Shown piece after piece: positions 62,019-64,000 of a stretch of DNA of 64,000 nt. The first letter of the stretch is position 1. Every line of letters begins with the position of its first letter. The notes under the pieces are model-generated. The model was not told the origin of the DNA, made no database searches, and worked only from the letters and a program-made list of their open reading frames with translations. The translations under genes and the position numbers were made by a program. The DNA is from Paraescarpia echinospica (taxonomy: Eukaryota; Annelida; Polychaeta; Sabellida; Siboglinidae). The DNA lies in assembly GCA_020002185.1 (NCBI GenBank), contig CM034531.1, positions 46,492,029 to 46,556,028 on the forward strand, given 5' to 3'.

Positions 62019-64000
62019 ATGCCACCACCATCACCACCTAATAAATGGCAATGTCCGAAATGTGGGGGCTATTTCACGAAACAATCGACGTTAGAGCGAC
62101 ACGCGAAGAGTTCGGAAAGATGTGGCAACGACGCGCTATGCGTAAAACGCCGAGAGTGTCCAAAATGTGGCGCGACGTTCACTATGCGCCACGCTATGCT
62201 ACAACACCTGAAGCTGCGGTGTGGCCGTCAGACGTCGCCACCTCCTGGTAGTAGTAATGAACCAGTGTTGGAGGCGGCAGCCGCTAGGGCGCCGTCACCC
62301 GACGGTCTACAGCGTGTCGTGGACGAGCACCGGCGTAGCATAGAGACGTCGGTAGCGCGCGGTGCCGTGCAGTCGCGTTACAACTATCGCATGACCGCCT
62401 GTACGAGTGCGCGGGTGCTCGAACCGCGCCTGAGGGAAATGTTTTGCGAACAAAAGAATGCGTTTAAAATTAACGTAAGCTACGGTTTCGTATTACGCCA
62501 CAAGGTGTCGGGTCGGTACCGATATTTTCATTCTTCCTGTAACTGTTGCGGTCGCCTCCTCGAAACACCCGCCCTAGTTACCGATAGCCGTTCGTTCGAA
62601 CGATTCCTCGACGCCGTGCGCACGACCGACGTACTGCAGTACGCCATCGCGCAGCGTCCCGACTCGGGGTGGATCGTCGAGCTCGTAACGAACGCCACCT
62701 ACTTCGTGAACGCCATCACCAACCATCCTATCGGCTGCGTTGGCGTAACGCTCCCCGCCTACGTGCGCTTCAACAGGGCCATCGCGTCGTTGACGAAAGA
62801 TCATCGAGGCACGCCCTACGACGACCATCTATGCCTCTTCCGGTGCATCGGTCTCCACCTGCAAGGTCACCGACGAGGCGAAAGTGACCGCCACATCAAT
62901 AAGGACCGTTTAACGAAAGTCGCTAAACGTCTGCACGCGCAGTATTGTCGCGGCACGCGCAAGTCGGCCTCGAACGGTGTGCGCCTGAACGAACTGGATA
63001 GCGTGGAGACGGTTTTTGGCATCAACGTCGTCGTCTATCGACTGACGAATGACGTGGCCGAACTAGTCCGTCGATTGCCCGAAGCGCACCCCACGACCCT
63101 GAACGTCAACCTTTACGAGACGCACTTCTCGTACATAAGCGACCCGCGCCTGTACACGAAAACGTACAAGTGCAGAAAATGTGGCAACTCCCTCTGGCGG
63201 AACGCGCTCGATTTACGACGTCACGAAGCGACGTGCGAAGGTGGCGTTCGTCACGTGTTCCCCGGCGGTATCTACCGGCCGTCGCCGACCGTATTTGAGC
63301 GCCTCGACGACGAAGGCATCGACGTCGGCAACGACGACCTGCGCTACTACCCGTACTGCGCGACGTTCGATTTTGAATGCTATTTCGCCGATAACGATCT
63401 GCCGACGGATAGCGACAAATGCCGGTGGATCGCGCGACACGAACTGCTCAGCGTGAGCGTCGCGTCGAACGTGCCCGGCCACGAAGCGGCGCGGTGTTAC
63501 GTCACGACCGGCGATTCGGCGGAATTCGCGCGTCGCCTCATCGACGACCTGGAAGCGGTGAGCGCGGCGACATGCGCGATTCTACGTCCCCGCTACGACG
63601 CGACCTTCGAGGCGCTCGACGCGCTCGACGCCGACTGGCGGCAACGGTGCAACGACGACGACGCCGACGCGTCACCGTACGCCACTCTCGCCGACCGCCT
63701 GTGGACGCACCTTCGTCAAATGCCCTTACTGGGATTCATTTCGGGTAAGTACGATCTCAATGTCGTCAAGAAGTACTTGACCCTCCTGCTCATAACCGGC
63801 GACGCGCAGCACACGTCGTCGGCGTTTACCATTAAACGTCAGAACAATTACATGTGCCTGTCGACGACGACGTGGAAGTTCCTGGACATAACGAATTACC
63901 TCGCGCCCGGCGTTAGCTACGATCGCTTTCTGAAAGCGTACGGTTGCTCGGCAACGAATATGTACTTTCCGTACGAACATATCGAAGCGTTGATGCGTCT
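62019..64000 (+). CDS. Protein-primed DNA polymerase B, N-terminal 660 codons (runs off window)
   Basis: Open without a stop from ATG 62019 to the window edge. Two C2H2-like fingers (C-P-K-C ... H-A-K and C-P-K-C ... H-L-K) open the protein. The conserved domain with Y-R-Y-F-H-S-S-C-N-C-C-G-R and D-D-H-L-C-L-F-R-C-I is followed by E-T-H-F-S-Y-I, a finger C-R-K-C ... H-E-A-T-C and the exonuclease motif T-F-D-F-E-C-Y near 63370. F-I-S-G-K-Y-D-L-N is near 63740. The polymerase motifs lie beyond the edge. It aligns throughout with the two element A fragments and shows that the element A frame break falls in the third finger. Codon use is richer in CG than in element A. Confidence 0.9.
   Translation, partial: MPPPSPPNKWQCPKCGGYFTKQSTLERHAKSSERCGNDALCVKRRECPKCGATFTMRHAMLQHLKLRCGRQTSPPPGSSNEPVLEAAAARAPSPDGLQRVVDEHRRSIETSVARGAVQSRYNYRMTACTSARVLEPRLREMFCEQKNAFKINVSYGFVLRHKVSGRYRYFHSSCNCCGRLLETPALVTDSRSFERFLDAVRTTDVLQYAIAQRPDSGWIVELVTNATYFVNAITNHPIGCVGVTLPAYVRFNRAIASLTKDHRGTPYDDHLCLFRCIGLHLQGHRRGESDRHINKDRLTKVAKRLHAQYCRGTRKSASNGVRLNELDSVETVFGINVVVYRLTNDVAELVRRLPEAHPTTLNVNLYETHFSYISDPRLYTKTYKCRKCGNSLWRNALDLRRHEATCEGGVRHVFPGGIYRPSPTVFERLDDEGIDVGNDDLRYYPYCATFDFECYFADNDLPTDSDKCRWIARHELLSVSVASNVPGHEAARCYVTTGDSAEFARRLIDDLEAVSAATCAILRPRYDATFEALDALDADWRQRCNDDDADASPYATLADRLWTHLRQMPLLGFISGKYDLNVVKKYLTLLLITGDAQHTSSAFTIKRQNNYMCLSTTTWKFLDITNYLAPGVSYDRFLKAYGCSATNMYFPYEHIEALMR

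Larger units (their letters stand above)
57478..64000 (+). mobile_element. Element B: second Maverick/Polinton-type element, partial
   Basis: Divergent relative of element A in opposite orientation. It has the same order of a small divergent spliced gene, an accessory splicing unit with an RPA70-C-like ORF, and pPolB. It runs off the window inside pPolB. The left limit is uncertain. Confidence 0.82.

Overview
This is eukaryotic, animal genomic DNA. It contains spliced genes with GT-AG introns, several decayed non-LTR retrotransposons, dense micro- and minisatellites, an intron-poor leucine-rich-repeat receptor, and two large Maverick/Polinton (adintovirus-like) DNA elements. The repeat content fits a marine invertebrate such as a mollusc. 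That assignment is an inference from general knowledge; nothing in the window proves a species.

Layout. Positions 1-11,150 hold most of a host gene on the minus strand: nine coding exons, 318 codons, never shown by any single long ORF. Its first coding exon lies inside a ~1.8 kb tandem duplication built from fold-back repeats with tRNA-like segments. Positions 12,650-19,620 are one non-LTR retrotransposon with a second inserted into it. Both encode 2A-like NPGP peptides. Positions 20,100-21,820 hold a broken endonuclease between related, oppositely oriented repeat clusters. Positions 24,589-26,788 encode a TLR-like ectodomain receptor with no TIR domain. Positions 28,714-31,674 are a third broken retroelement flanked by 40-bp direct repeats. 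Positions 34,035-37,370 hold 15-bp minisatellites and a split reverse transcriptase fragment. A 1000-N gap follows (38,363-39,362).

Element A (about 39.4-55.2 kb, core genes on the minus strand) has the Polinton gene set: adenain-like protease, double jelly-roll major capsid candidate, a basic minor/core protein, penton-like protein, small membrane proteins, chromodomain integrase, packaging ATPase and protein-primed DNA polymerase B (pPolB). The pPolB frame is broken once. Upstream of pPolB is an accessory block: an RPA70-C-like protein, two further ORFs, a NADAR/YbiA-family protein and a four-exon 109-aa gene. Element B (about 57.5 kb to beyond the window end, core on the plus strand) is a divergent relative lying head to head with A, with a degraded gypsy-type retroelement between them. 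Its pPolB frame is open to the window edge.

The most notable system is shared by both elements. A TATA-driven unit starts with a short coding exon ending in a consensus 5' splice site in phase 0. An RPA70-C-like ORF comes next, followed by a series of ORFs (two in A, four in B). Each ORF is entered through its own 3' splice site in phase 0, each ends in a stop, in most cases about 20-25 nt before the next 3' splice site, and one AATAAA follows the last. This predicts a family of 3'-coterminal mRNAs that join one shared N terminus to alternative C termini, as in adenovirus E1A or polyomavirus T-antigen units. No RNA evidence is available here, so splicing is inferred from sequence alone.
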